Shown one piece after another: positions 1-11,122 of a stretch of DNA of 64,000 nucleotides. Source of the stretch: Heterobilharzia americana (lineage: Eukaryota; Platyhelminthes; Trematoda; Strigeidida; Schistosomatidae). The notes beneath the pieces are model-generated. The model worked only from the letters and a program-made list of their open reading frames with translations. It did no database searches and was not told the origin of the DNA. The stretch's first letter is position 1, and every line of letters starts with the position of its first letter. The translations under genes were made by a program, and so were the position numbers. The stretch spans positions 67,213,160 through 67,277,159 of the forward strand of contig OX104130.1 of assembly GCA_944470555.2 (NCBI GenBank), read 5' to 3'.

Positions 1-501
1 TGTGCTAATATGCGTTCCATTGGAATTCGAAGTTTTTTCTTCCTGCCTTGTTTTTCATATTTGTTTATTCGTTTACTCTAACTTTTCGCTGTTCTTTCTA
101 TCCCCAGTTTATTCGATTCAACAAAAATTTCATCGACCAAAATTGAATAACTTGGAAAAGATTTTTCAATGAAATGAATTTGATTTAGTGATTAGTCATA
201 AGAATACGCGCACAGGGATAAGTATAGATGATCTAATTTTATGACTATTAGAATAATCAAAACGCTAATGTTGATGGTTATTTTAGATATATGTGTAATA
301 TAATAATATATAATATAGTGGTAATATTGGAGTAATCTTACCTGTTAATCTGGTCACTTAACTATTTGGACAAAAAGAAATAATTTGAAGGATTGAATTC
401 ACTGGCGTATGTATGTATGTATAAAATGCTAAGGATAAAATGAGACACTTTACAAGTATATACGCATACTTTCTGTTTTCAGACGTAACTAACACTTACT
501 T
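1..501. other. No gene seen
   Basis: AT-rich unique-looking DNA before the RTE element. I see no exon, RNA or repeat I can support. Confidence 0.5.
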
Positions 502-508
502 ATGACTG

Positions 509-3500
509 GTTAACTAGTTTACTAGTTACTAGCCGGTCCTAAGCCCGGGTAAACAGGGAAGGTTGGGCATAGGGCTAGCAACCCTACCCCGTAAAACAAA
601 TCTAACCGCTAAAGAAACTTCAAAGCACAAACAAAATATAAAAAATGAAAACAAACTTATTCCCCGCTGGAATCGGAGAGGCGAAATGACGCCAGTTGGT
701 GAAAGCCTTCGGGAAGCCAATTGGCCGATGTATTCTCTCTTCTCTCGATGAAAGCGAAAGTAAACGTGGGGACATGGAATGTCCGCACGATGTTTGAACC
801 CAGTAAGGCAGCCCAGATTGCAAAGGAGATGAGAAGGTATAACATCGAAGTGCTTGGGATTTGCGAAAGCAGATGGAATGGGAGTGGACTCTCCAAACTG
901 TCAACAGGAGAATCAATAATCTACTCCGGTCACCCAGACGCCAACCGCGAGCACACTGAGGGAGTGGCTATCATGATGTCCTCAAGAGCATCGAAGGCTC
1001 TCACGCAGTGGGAACCAATCTCCTCCAGGATCATGACAGCAAGATTCAACTCAAAAGGAAGAAAGGTCACAATCATACAATGTTATGCACCTACAAATAA
1101 TGCAGATGAAGAGAAAAGCAGGATTTCTACAGACAACTTCAATCAACACTGGACAAGACGTCAGTTGGCGATATCAAAATTCTAATGGGTGGGGTGACAT
1201 GAATGCCAAACTGGGAGGGGACAACACGGGAAGAGAACTAACCATGGGTCGAGAGGCACTAGGTGAAATGAATGAGAACGGAGAATTGTTTGCAGAATTC
1301 TGCGCATTCAACGATTTGGTGATTGGAGTCAGGCAGTGTGTTCAGGCACAAAGATATCCACAAAGCGACATGGATTTCACCAGATGGACACACTAAAAAT
1401 CAAATCGACTTTATCTCAATCTCAAGAAGATGGAGACGCAGTCTACTTAACACAAGGTCAAGAAGAGGAGCAGATGTAGGTTCAGACCACTATCTAGTGC
1501 AAGGAACCTTCCAAATCAAGTTAAAAGCCTTCAAGGAAGCTGGTGATAGACCTCAATTCAAGTACAACACTCGGAAACTGAAGGATGAAACTACAAAGGA
1601 GATCTTCAAGGCAGCCATCAAGACAAAATGGGAGACATCGAGCAACATCCCTGAAGAAACCTGTGTGGAAGAACACTGGAAGTCTTTGAAAGCTATGTGG
1701 AAAGAAACCTGCACAACAGTATTAGGAAGGAAGAAGAAAGAAGACAAAGAGTGGAATGGATCTCGACGGATACCTGGAAGCTGATAGAGGAGAGGAGGAT
1801 GGTGAAGCAGAAGATAAACCAGTGCAAGGATGCTCAACGACAAGAGGAACTGAGCACAATGTATAAAACACTGGACAAAGAAGTGAAGAAGAGTGCACGC
1901 AAAGACAAAAGACACTTCTACGAAACACTGGCAAGTGAAGCAGAACAGGCTGCAAACTGGTAGGAGAGACCTGACGACATTGTATCAAATAACCAGGTTG
2001 CTATCAGGGAAGAGACCAACACAGATGAAACCAATAAAAGACGAAGAAGGAAATTTAATTACCAAAGAAGAGAAACAGAGGAAACAATGGGCCAACCACT
2101 TCAAGAAGCTCTTGAATCGACCACCACCTGCACTTCGTCCAGAAATACCACCTGCAGCCGCTGAACTACAAGTGAACATTAATCCCCCAACGAAAATGGA
2201 AGTCCTGAACGCCATAAAGCTACTGAAATGCGGGAAAGCAGCAGGACCAGATGGGATCCCTCCAGAAGCACTGAGAACAGACTCAGAGACAACAGCAGAC
2301 ATGCTCACACTACACCACTATTGCAGAAGGTGTGGAAGGAAGAGAAGGTACCTGACGATTGGAAGAAGGGTTACTTTGTCAAACTGCCGAAGAAGGGAGA
2401 CCTCAGTGCTTGCAAGAACTGGCGAGGAATCACTCTCCTGCCCACTCCAAGTAAAATATTAAAGCGCATCATCCTGGAGAGGCTTAAAGATGCACTGGAT
2501 TCAAAACTACGACCGGAACAGGCAGGCTTCAGGAAGTACAAATCATGTGCAGACCAAATTGCAACGCCACACTACGCATCATCATAGAACAGAGCATAGA
2601 ATGGCAATCACCTCTCCACCTCAACTTCATCGATTTTGAGAAGGCCTTTGACAGCGTCGACCGAGAAGTAATTTGGAAACTGCTTCAATACTACGGAGTA
2701 CCGCAAACCTTTATCCGCCTCATTCAACAACTATATGAAGATGCTACATGCCAAGTAATCCACAATGGGAAGCTCAGTGATGCCTTTGAAGTGAAGACAG
2801 GAGTGAAACAAGGTTGCCTACTATCCCCCATGATATTCCTTATTGTGGTGGACTGGATCATGCAGCAAACAGTGGGGAGTGAGAAGAGGGGGATACGCTG
2901 GCTGGACTGCGGAAAAGAACCTAGAAGACTTGGATTTCGCCGATGACTTATGCCTAATGTCACATAAACTTGAAGATCTGCAGGCAAAAACTAACAAGTT
3001 GATAGAAGAGGCAGCTAAGACGGGACTTCAGGTGAATATAGAGAAGACAGAAGTGATGAAGATACCGCACCACCACCATCAACAACAACAACAAACTCCA
3101 ATCACCGTCAACGGGAGAAACTTGAAGGAAGTAACCTCCTTCACTTATCTAGGAAGCACTGTTTCAACTACAGGCGGGACGGACGAGGACGTCAAAGTTA
3201 GAATCGGAAAAGCAAGACAGGCGTTCATTAGCCTGAAACCAGTGTGGAGATCTTCTGCACTCAGCATGTGGAACAAGATACGGATTTTCAACACCAACGT
3301 AAAGTCAGTGCTCTTGTATGGTTCAGAGACTTGGCGCGTCACGAAAGGGATTTCCAATAAACTACAGACATTCATCAACAACTGCTTACGCTGGCTCGCT
3401 ACTGAAGATCAGATGGATTGCCAGAAAGAATAAGCAAGAAGGAACTCTGGGAACGAACCAACCAAGAACCTATCACGCAACAAATATGCAGGAGGAAGTG

Positions 3501-3761
3501 GAGATGGATTGGCCATGCACTGAGAAGGCCGACGGAGGACATCACGCGTCAGGCCAGTTGCTCGAGTGGAATCCCCATGGGAAGCGACGAGTTGGACGTC
3601 CGAGGGTGACATGGAGGAGGTCGTGCGAGGAGGAAATGAGAGGTTGTGGGCTGTCGTGGAACCAGGTTCAAAAGATCTCAGAGAACAGAGGTCACTGGAG
3701 GCGTGCTACTGAAGCCCTATGTTCCACTAGGAACCCAAGGGACTAATAATAAATAATAATA
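509..3761 (+). mobile_element. RTE-clade (SR2-like) non-LTR retrotransposon, near full length
   Basis: The element has a 5' untranslated segment starting GTTAACTAGTTTACTAG, a decayed ORF, and a 3' end of TAA/AAT repeats after GGAACCCAAGG. The 5' sequence matches the other two long copies in this window (16502 on, and the minus strand from about 58700). ATGACTG occurs at both edges (502-508 and 3762-3768) and is a possible target-site duplication. Against the other copies, this one lacks about 11 bases at the 5' end. The clade call rests on an apurinic-like endonuclease followed by RT in one ORF, with no RNase H and a short-repeat tail. SR2 is the Schistosoma family I think it belongs to, but I could not compare sequences. 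Confidence 0.88.
748..3746 (+). pseudogene. Endonuclease-reverse transcriptase ORF, frameshifted
   Basis: This would be one polyprotein of about 1000 residues, now broken into several frames. The endonuclease part starts at ATG 748 with GTWNVRTM, then ICESRWNG, YAPTN, GDMNAKLG (about 1195-1220) and GSDHYLVQ (about 1480-1500). The RT part starts near 2210 with GPDGIPPEAL, then GYFVKLPKKGDLSACKNWRG, NFIDFEKAFDSVDREV (about 2625-2670), VKQGCLLSP (about 2805) and the catalytic FADD box at about 2935-2948. A C-terminal region with GRPRVTWRRSCEEEM ends at the stop 3744-3746. Frame changes occur near 1130, 1370, 1760, 1940, 2300, 2570, 2900 and 3410, so the copy cannot make the enzyme. Confidence 0.88.
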
Positions 3762-3783
3762 ATGACTGAGTAGACGTATTTTT

Positions 3784-3990
3784 ATCGTATAGTCCGCTTG
3801 GTAAGTTAACAGTGGGATCAAGGATTTGCGTTTCGTTCTCTTCGGGACTCAGTAGGTGGACGTACTTGCACTACACAGAGTCATCTTGTCCCCATTGAGA
3901 TTCGAACCTTGTACCCATCGCTTCAAACGCCACAGGACTATTTAATAAGCCGATGAGACACAAAAGCCACCTTTTTTGCAACGAGTATCA
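3784..3990 (-). mobile_element. Sm-alpha-like SINE, decayed
   Basis: On the minus strand there is a tRNA-like head with the pol III B box GGTTCGAATCTC at about 3905, then a hammerhead-like segment at about 3812-3850. The head of the ribozyme core is scrambled (CTACTGAG), while CGAAACGC survives. The Sm-alpha family is known from Schistosoma as a pol III SINE encoding a hammerhead ribozyme. Confidence 0.7.
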
Positions 3991-4029
3991 GATATTGTTC
4001 ATTGACACTTGTCATTTCCCGTTGGCACA

Positions 4030-4190
4030 GTGGGTCGAACTGCTGGACCTCTGTTGCCAGGTGAGTTCCTGTGTGGATACTTCGATACTACCTGGATATT
4101 CATTATGTAATAGCCTGCTTGGTGGATAGTATTGGAATGGAGGACACATGTTTCATCCCATTGAGAACTCATGATTTTATGTTTTTCCTA
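4030..4190 (-). mobile_element. Sm-alpha-like SINE fragment
   Basis: The tail and a heavily mutated ribozyme region (GATGAAACATGTGTCC on the minus strand) can be aligned by eye with other copies. The tRNA-like head is missing. Confidence 0.55.
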
Positions 4191-4321
4191 AAACTGTACT
4201 CGTTTCAAAGTGAGTAGCTGTACCATTTTCTGGGATAACTTGGAGGACAGTTACTTTATGACGGGATCTGATGGTGATCACTCTGTAGCATGAACTGTTG
4301 GAAGTAAAAATGTCGACCAAT

Positions 4322-4520
4322 TGATTTCGACCCAGTGACTCAATGGTAATGTGGTAGCCATGGAAACTGGAAGTTCGAAGTTTCGACCCTTGTCAGAGCG
4401 GGGTGATCAGTGAGCACTGATTATACCAGGAGGAAACGGCTATCCACTGCTCCAAAGTTTCCATCGTTTCTCCAAATGATATCAGTCCATGGTGATTACT
4501 AACTGTAGACTAATCAATTC
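4322..4520 (+). mobile_element. SINE-C copy, decayed
   Basis: It has a tRNA-like head (CCAGTGACTCAATGGTAATG, then AAGTTCGAAGTTTCGACCC). A hammerhead remnant follows, keeping GGAAAC and TATCCACTGCTCC but lacking the CTGANGA half. The end is the family motif AAATGATATCAGTCC. Confidence 0.6.
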
Positions 4521-4996
4521 AGTCTGAGAAAACAATAAATGGGGAAGTTTAATTATCAACAATTAAACCTTGAATTTATGGGGAACCTCTATCCCATTAT
4601 GACCTTTTGTTTACCTAGGATTCGTAAAGGTAGAAGCTGTAAATTTTGGTGAGGCTGACAATAAACTTTGTGTCTCATATCAAAATACATTAACCAACTA
4701 ACAGAAATTTCAACTTTGAAAGTCATTAAGATTTGACTCTCTCAGATGAAATCAGTCATCCAGTCGGAATAAAATTAATTAAGTAGACATCAGCCAAAAC
4801 TTAACTCTATTTGAAGAATAGTATATTGAATATACTTAGTACTGAGTTAAAAAGTTACTGCTTGACAGAGAATCGGATAAACAATAGTCGACTTATAAAT
4901 TGATAGGAAATAAAAGTTTGTCACTAATGTATTCTAAAGAAAATATTAGCCTAAGCCTAAATACCTTTATCAGTATACGTTTAGTGTCCAAAGACA

Positions 4997-5672
4997 AGGC
5001 TGCTTGCTATCACCAATGACCTTCCTGATTGTGGTGGACTGGTTCATGCAGCAAACCGTGAGGAGCATACGCTGGACCGATGAAAGTACCCTAGAAGATT
5101 TGGATTTTTCCAGCGACGATGATTTATGCCTAACGTCTTGTTGCACAAGCTCGAAAATCTATAGGCGAAAACCAACAAGTTGACAGGGCAGTGAAAACGG
5201 GACTTCAAGTGAATGTAGGGAAGACAGAAAACAAGAGGCACCAATCACCATCAACGGGAGAAACCTAAAGGAAGTAGTCTCTTTCACCTACCTAGACAAA
5301 ATAGCATTGTTTCAACTACAGACGGCGGCGGCACAGACGAGGATGTCAAAACCAGGATAGGAAAAGCAAGACAAGCTTTCATTAATTTGAAATCAGTGGG
5401 GAAATTTACTGCACTCAGCACAAAGAACAAGTGTATACACTGAGAAGACTGATTGGTACATCACGCACCAGGCCCTCGAGTAGAATTTAAAGGGGGAACG
5501 ACGAGTTGGGCGTCCAAGGGTGACATGGAGGAGACCATGTGAGGAAGAAATGAAAGCTTGTGCGCAGTCATGGAGTGAGTTTCAAAAGACTGCAGAGAAC
5601 AAAGTGCAATGGAGGTATGCTACTGAAGCCCTATATCCCACTAGGAACCCAAGGGAAAAATAGTAATAATAA
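4997..5672 (+). mobile_element. 5'-truncated RTE copy with clear target-site duplication
   Basis: Only the 3' fifth of the RTE element is present. It starts in the RT at the GCLLSPMTFLIVVDW region and ends GGAACCCAAGG plus a TAATAATAAT tail. TCCAAAGACA is repeated exactly at 4987-4996 and 5673-5682, flanking the copy. The FADD box is degraded, and a stretch present in the long copies after CTGCACTCAGCA is deleted. This is a dead copy from target-primed insertion. Confidence 0.88.
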
Positions 5673-5682
5673 TCCAAAGACA

Positions 5683-7104
5683 GAATACTCACAGAATTCA
5701 TCAATTACATGTTGTTAAAAGCAGTTTATCGGCTTATATCAGAGCAGTTCAAGCTGAATAATATACACAGGATTCAACGGAAGGGAAACAATATCTCCAC
5801 TTAGTCTAATGAACATAAGTACGGTCGAACAATAATAAAACAAACTTACTATTATTAATGTAGACTCATCTCAAAACCAAATAGAGTTAAGTGAATCTTG
5901 AGAAGTATAGTGTAAGTTTCATTAAGGTCAGATCTCGGTTACTGTTATTAAAAACAGTACAATGTACACGTAAATAATCTGATCAGCAATAATCTCCAAT
6001 TCATTTTAGTTCACTATTAATAAAAATATTTGAAAATTTATCATTTTTATTGTAACCAAGTTAAATACTTTACTTCATAGGTGAATAATTAGTTTTATTG
6101 GCTACAAATTCGATATCCCAAAATGACTCTGATTGGAAACCTATGAATCACTCTTTAACATTTGACTGTCCGCATTTTGTCACCAGACTTCATGACGTAT
6201 ACATTTCTAAATTCTTGAATTAATCTATTTTTCATCGTCTTAAAGGCTACAAATCGCCTCTTATTCTATCAGACAGTGGGCATCAATGTGGGACTTGGTA
6301 TTACTGTCTGGAGGTTCAATTTACCACACCACATGCTAATACGTTAAGCAAGAAAGCATCAAGATGAAAGATACACAGTTAGGGAACAAAATAGTCAAAA
6401 GTAGTAGAAGCTCATGGGAGGAGAGTAAGCAGGAATGAAACAATGATTAAATTTGGTATGATGATTAAAATGAAGATAATGTGTGGGTACATCTGCACCA
6501 CTGACATAGATTCCAAACTATATTGCCAACAGTCTTCAACAGCTGAATTCCGTTGCTGCACCAACTCTAACCAAGAAGTCTGCATTACATGGCTGAGATC
6601 ATGAGTGACAGATTTAATGGTTTGATACCAAGTTTTATTTCGTCCACCTATAGCATACATCTTCACCCTGTACTTATTCAAGATAATATTATGCGACTGA
6701 GTAGACAGTGACTAGGCGTGAGTAGCATATGCTGCAGTCACCTGAATCGATATAGGTTGAAAACCTCATCAACTGACTTATTTCTTCTGCTTAAAGCTGT
6801 ATGCCTGATTTTCACATGACTGACGTAGTGGCACTATGGCAAATACCCTGTGTTACGAAGGTTACGTGGTCGAACACCTGAAGTCTTCTCATTTCCTCCA
6901 TTTTCAATGCCCATGTTTTCTAGTGGGTTACACCATTTGTACATCTAAGAAGCCTCTTTTCTACAAGTCCCTGTAAGCCATCCGAAAGAAGTAAAGTGAA
7001 CGCATCGGAGTACAGCTGAAGCATTAGTATTCAAAAATTCAAACCATCATTGCCCAGTCAAAAAAAGTGTGTAAAGTCTCTTTCTTCATTATTTAATTAT
7101 TTTA
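5683..7104. other. No gene seen
   Basis: AT-rich non-coding sequence. An 89-residue open frame at 6412-6681 (minus) shows no motif or splice context. Confidence 0.45.
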
Positions 7105-7340
7105 TATCATACCGTCGTTGATTGGACCGAATTGATCGGTCTCTATTGGCAGATACCTCGATTTTACCTGTGCTCTTGTGATAGTAATGAAGGATAGTGG
7201 CTAGCAGTGGAATTCAGGATGTGCATTTCGTCCTACTTGTGACTCGTCAGATGGATGGTTCTTGCTCCTTAGGTAAGTGATGTTGTTCCCACCTGGATTC
7301 GGACTCGGGAGCGATCGATTCAGTCCAATCAACGACGGTG
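7105..7340 (-). mobile_element. Sm-alpha-like SINE, left half of an inverted pair
   Basis: The tail and ribozyme read on the minus strand. The ends, 7107-7133 and 7313-7339, are inverted copies of each other (CCGTCGTTGATTGGACC and its complement). The ribozyme keeps its core; see 7210-7256. The next copy begins immediately in the opposite direction. Confidence 0.75.
7210..7256 (-). ncRNA. Hammerhead ribozyme motif, core intact (Sm-alpha)
   Basis: CTGACGA (7250-7244), stem II GTC...GAC with loop, GAAA (7229-7226) and the cleavage triplet ATC at 7220-7218 are all present. Stem I has a U/C mismatch at its first pair and stem II has three clean pairs, so activity is doubtful. Confidence 0.6.
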
Positions 7341-7344
7341 ATAT

Positions 7345-7620
7345 AAAAACAATTACATATACTAAAGACTAAGCCCTTCGCACAAGAAGTGACTGTCATG
7401 GCCCGACAGTCTAGTGGATAACATTCTAGCGTTTGAAGCAGTCGCTCCCGAGTCTGAATCCAGGTGGGAACAATACTCACTGGGAAGCAGGTACACCCAA
7501 CTGACGGGTCCCAAATAGGACGAAATGCGCATCCTGGATTCCACTGTTAGCCACTATCCATCATTACTTTCATAAGAGCACAGGTAAAATGGAGGCATCA
7601 TAGCCATCTTGCCGGTAAAT
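7345..7620 (+). mobile_element. Sm-alpha-like SINE, right half of an inverted pair
   Basis: A pol III A-box-like segment (GGCCCGACAGTCTAGTGGAT, about 7400) and a weak B-box region (GAGTCTGAATCCAG) are followed by a ribozyme at 7495-7545. CTGACGG at 7501-7507 has lost the essential A9. Stem II GTCC/GGAC and GAAA at 7522-7525 are intact. The tail matches the preceding minus-strand copy. Confidence 0.78.
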
Positions 7621-8084
7621 AATTCCCTTGTGACGTAACTATATTTTTAATTTGTAGTCGTTTTCTTTATTCCCCTATTTTAAATGCCTACAGACATTAC
7701 CCAACTATCCTTTATCATGCAGTTTATACAAATCTTTGATCAGAAATTAGCCTGCAATGTTCTATAATTTATACCATATGTTCATGATTACGCAACTAAG
7801 GGAATGAATTTATGCAAAAGTAAAACTTTTTTTCACTGTAATTGTTTTTTCTCCTATGGTATACTTTGATTTTACTGTAATAATCTACTTGACACTTTAA
7901 GTTTTAAAAACCCCGTTTTTTCAAGTAATACTAAAACTCTTAGAAAGTCATTTCTGCGAGTAAATTTATTATTTCCGCTGTAGTTTATTCTAGAAATTTG
8001 TTAAACTAAATCAAAAAGTCATCGGTGTTTTCATTTTGTTTTGTTCATTCACTTCCAGAAAACTTAATCATTTACTTCAGGTTA

Positions 8085-8625
8085 TTATTGATCATGGAGT
8101 GAAATCATCAGTTAGAGAACCAGTGAAGTCCTGAGAGGAATGGACAGCTGTTTCGTAGTAGCATAGGACTTTTCAGCAATGCGCACCCATAACTCCGCCA
8201 TAAATCGAACCCAGAACAAGCTCGTCATCATTGAGCCAATGGGTCATTATCTAGTGGTCCGTATTTCCTACTTCTGTCAGTTCACAATGCATCACAGCCC
8301 CTATCCAATGTCGTCGCTGAATACCTTTACTCATCTTAGATTTGCTTGGCTCCACTGGTTACAACTTCTCATCAGAATTTCAAGAAATCTCATCTCAAAG
8401 TAAGTCATTAGTGAGAACTGTATAGTAATTCCATTTGAAGGTTTAGGGGGATTTATTGATTTCACGTTGGTATTTGATCCCTGGCGAGGTCGTAGGTGCT
8501 CCCTGTTGACAAGCCCTACGCTAGGACAAAACAGCTCTCCAGCACTGCTAAGTTTTCAATGGTTCTTCAGTTGATATCAGTCCTTTATTGATACCAACTT
8601 GACATCAATGGATCCTTACTAGCCT
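8085..8625. mobile_element. SINE-C foldback: two hammerhead-bearing heads around a common body
   Basis: The left part reads on the minus strand: ribozyme remnant at about 8120-8180, then a tRNA-like head. A body follows (CCAATGTCGTCGCTGAATAC ... CTTCTCATCAGAA). The right part reads on the plus strand: head TTTGATCCCTGGCGAGG, ribozyme remnant at about 8490-8560, then TTGATATCAGTCC. Left ribozyme CTGAAAA has lost G8. The right one has TTGACAA and CAAAAC, so both look dead. The same arrangement recurs at 24255-24775. Confidence 0.65.
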
Positions 8626-9735
8626 CTAAAAAGAATAATACTGATTCACTTAGATTATTACCATCTTAGTATTAATGTAAGCGAATGAACTACTGTTCAC
8701 GTTTCAATCTCTTTAGGTGTTATACTTTCCATCATGAACATAAGTACATCTTGCTAATTGGCACTAATCGCTTTGTATTTTATGTCTAAAAATTCCCTTC
8801 CATCTCCTCCTCAATAGATTTAGAGTCACTGCCATTGAAATTCTAACCTAGCAAGTAATTGAGTGACCGAACTGTTAGTCAGATCTCAGTCTCAATGCAA
8901 CCACCTGATACTTGAATCAGGTCTATCAAGTGAGCTAGTAGAGTAGTAGGCAATTGAATCTGAAGCCAATGTCTCCAGTTTCAAGTCAACGGGCCTTTCA
9001 TTTTAAACACCAGTTCCCATAACAGTATTCACGCATATAAGTCAGTTTTCTAATCAAGAGTACTCCCACATAATCGTATTTTTATGATCAAGCATTTTTC
9101 TACCTCTAATTGGATATCAAAGTTGTTTAGTTTTTCTAAAGGAAGCAGCCAACTAGAAGGGTAGGCTTTATTGTGAACCAAAATCTATAGAGGTTCATGA
9201 GAAGCGTCGCTGATGAGCAATATCTTTTTATCATACTGTATTCTCCCAATGTTCAATTAGTTCTCTTTTGAAAACTACTGTGGAAATAAGTAGCTCCACT
9301 GGTCTAACAAAAAATTGGCTACACTGACAAATCTGAATAATGCAAAAACAAACAAATTTGCAGAATAAAATGAGCACACTTTATTTTATGGCCTTTCATC
9401 AGCTACAAACAGCCTATGATTTAAGTGAAATATTAGTTGTAGTGATAACGACATTAAAGCGTGTAATATACTGTCAATATGTAGAAATAAACCAAGATTT
9501 GAAATCGAGGATTAACAATAAGGTAAAGACTCAGAGTGACACAGGATTACTAATCACAAACCTTAGTCAAGATCAGTTTACATCTGATGAAACATAAAAT
9601 TCTGGAGCTGTGAAGTGGGGGGGGGGATAACAAACAGGCAAGAGTGTAAAAGGCTGGTTAGTAGGTTACGTAATTACATGAAAAAAGTTGAAAGACGCTA
9701 GGTTGAGTGATTAACAGTCAGTAAGTAATCAATGA

Positions 9736-10014
9736 TCGATAGAGTTCTGTCTGCACTCAGAACTAGACAACACGAAATTGGTTGCACTCCCGTGACCAAT
9801 CAATACATGTAAGGTAGTCCTACAGGAGATCGATCGCGGCGCGAATAGCTTAGTGGTAAAGTCGCTGACTACAACACTAGGTGACGCGCGTTTGGATCTC
9901 AGGCGGGACATCAGTTCCGTTGGATTTTCAAATACATCTTGCTGACGAGTGCCGAAAAGCACGAAACCTAGGTCCATGGCTTCCTGCGGATTGCCTCCAA
10001 CCAACTAACTATAT
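9736..10014 (+). mobile_element. SINE-B insertion with hammerhead ribozyme
   Basis: Its 279 bases interrupt the left arm of the foldback element. AGTAAT(C/T)AATGA flanks it at 9724-9735 and 10015-10026, a 12-base target-site duplication with one mismatch. It contains a tRNA-like head at about 9838-9910 (GCGAATAGCTTAGTGGTAAA, then GTTTGGATCTCAGGCGGG) and a complete hammerhead core. The order of parts differs from the 13540 copy. Confidence 0.8.
9937..9980 (+). ncRNA. Hammerhead ribozyme motif, complete core (SINE-B)
   Basis: CTGACGA (9942-9948) is followed by a perfect four-pair stem II, GTGC (9949-9952) with GCAC (9959-9962), around loop CGAAAA. GAAA follows at 9963-9966. A short stem III contains the palindrome CCTAGG, and the cleavage triplet is GTC at 9972-9974. 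Stem I starts G-C, U-A, then has a U/U mismatch. This is the best-formed hammerhead in the window by eye. Confidence 0.75.
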
Positions 10015-10865
10015 AGTAATTAATGAAGACATGATGAAATAAAAAAAGAGGGGAGACTATAAACATACATTTACAAAAAAATTATGTACGTTTACCAGGG
10101 TATAGATTGGTTAATTACAGTCTCTTTCTGAGTACATAGGCCAAGTTGAAAATGGTTGATGGTGAGAGCTTGTGTAAATAGTAATAAACATGGTATTCCT
10201 TGTTTGTTGGTTATCACCAGGTACCTAATGGAAACAAGACATCAATCCTTCAGGATAACTAACAAACAAAGAACGCCTTGTTTATTACGGTTTACGGAAG
10301 CTGTGACTATCAAACATTTTCAACCTGGCCTATGTACTCAGAAAGAGACTGTAATTAACCTTTCTTTAACTTGGTAACTGTATATGATTTTTCCCATATG
10401 CATGTTTATGTATGTTTCCTTTTCGTTTGGTTGCATCATCTCTTCATCACTTACCTATTGAATGTTAATCGCTCAACGATAGTTCAGTTTTGTATATAAT
10501 TACGTAACCTATTAGCTCTTAAACAGTCCCTTCTTTTACACTTAGCTTCGTTTGTTCCCTCCTCCTACTCCAAAGCTCCAGAATTTCCTATTTTAGATGT
10601 AAATCGCTACTAATTTTGATTAAGATTTGTGATTAGTAATCCTGCGTCTTTCTGACTCTCTACTTTATTGTTAATACTGGATTTCAAATCTTCGTTTATT
10701 TCTATATATTCAAAGTATATTACATACTGTAGTGTCACTATCATTACTACTGATATTTTACTTCAATTATAGGCTGTTTACAGCTGATGAAAGGCCATGG
10801 AATAAAATGAGCTCATTGTATTCTATAAATGTCTTTGTTCTTGCATTAATGCAAAACAATTGGAA

Positions 10866-11122
10866 TCTATTTCACATGCATAATTCATTCAACTTTATTA
10901 CTAATCATTTTGAGCAATATTTACAAAATATCTTCATGATTTACACTTTAAAAATTGTATATGTATTCAGACATGCATTGGTATATATTTCTGTAAAACA
11001 AAGTCACTTCAATATCATTAATAGAGTCAGTTGTGTCTTTCGCACTATATATTTATAGGTGCATCTAGTTATAAACTAAGTACAGTTTGTGTAAAATAAA
11101 TGTGAAAAGAAATTATTTGAAA
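10866..11122. other. Probable pax6 3' untranslated region
   Basis: The segment between the pax6 stop and the foldback element contains the candidate AATAAA at 10899-10894 on the minus strand. Confidence 0.4.
10894..10899 (-). promoter_or_regulatory. Candidate pax6 polyadenylation signal
   Basis: AATAAA reads on the minus strand 224 bases beyond the pax6 stop. It is the nearest such hexamer I found and lies just before the foldback element. It is unverified, because AATAAA is frequent by chance in AT-rich DNA. Confidence 0.3.

Larger units (their letters stand above)
9330..10865. mobile_element. Long foldback (inverted-repeat) element interrupted by a SINE
   Basis: Left sequence 9336-9735 (for example AATAATGCAAAAAC, GGCCTTTCATCAGCT, GATTACTAATCACAAA) returns as its complement in 10440-10860. 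The inner arms 10110-10216 and 10254-10361 are also complementary (GGTTAATTACAGTCTCTTTC against GAAAGAGACTGTAATTAACC). Without the inserted SINE the element is an almost complete palindrome of about 1.25 kb around a 37-bp centre. I see no transposase; it is probably a foldback or MITE-type DNA element. It lies directly downstream of pax6. Confidence 0.8.

Noticed and set aside
9942..9966. SINE-B ribozyme as a degenerate Sm-alpha copy
   Set aside because: Stem II, stem III and the surrounding sequence differ consistently from Sm-alpha and agree with other SINE-B copies.
10732..11058. 108-residue plus-strand frame
   Set aside because: It lies in the arm of the foldback element and the pax6 3' region and has no motif.
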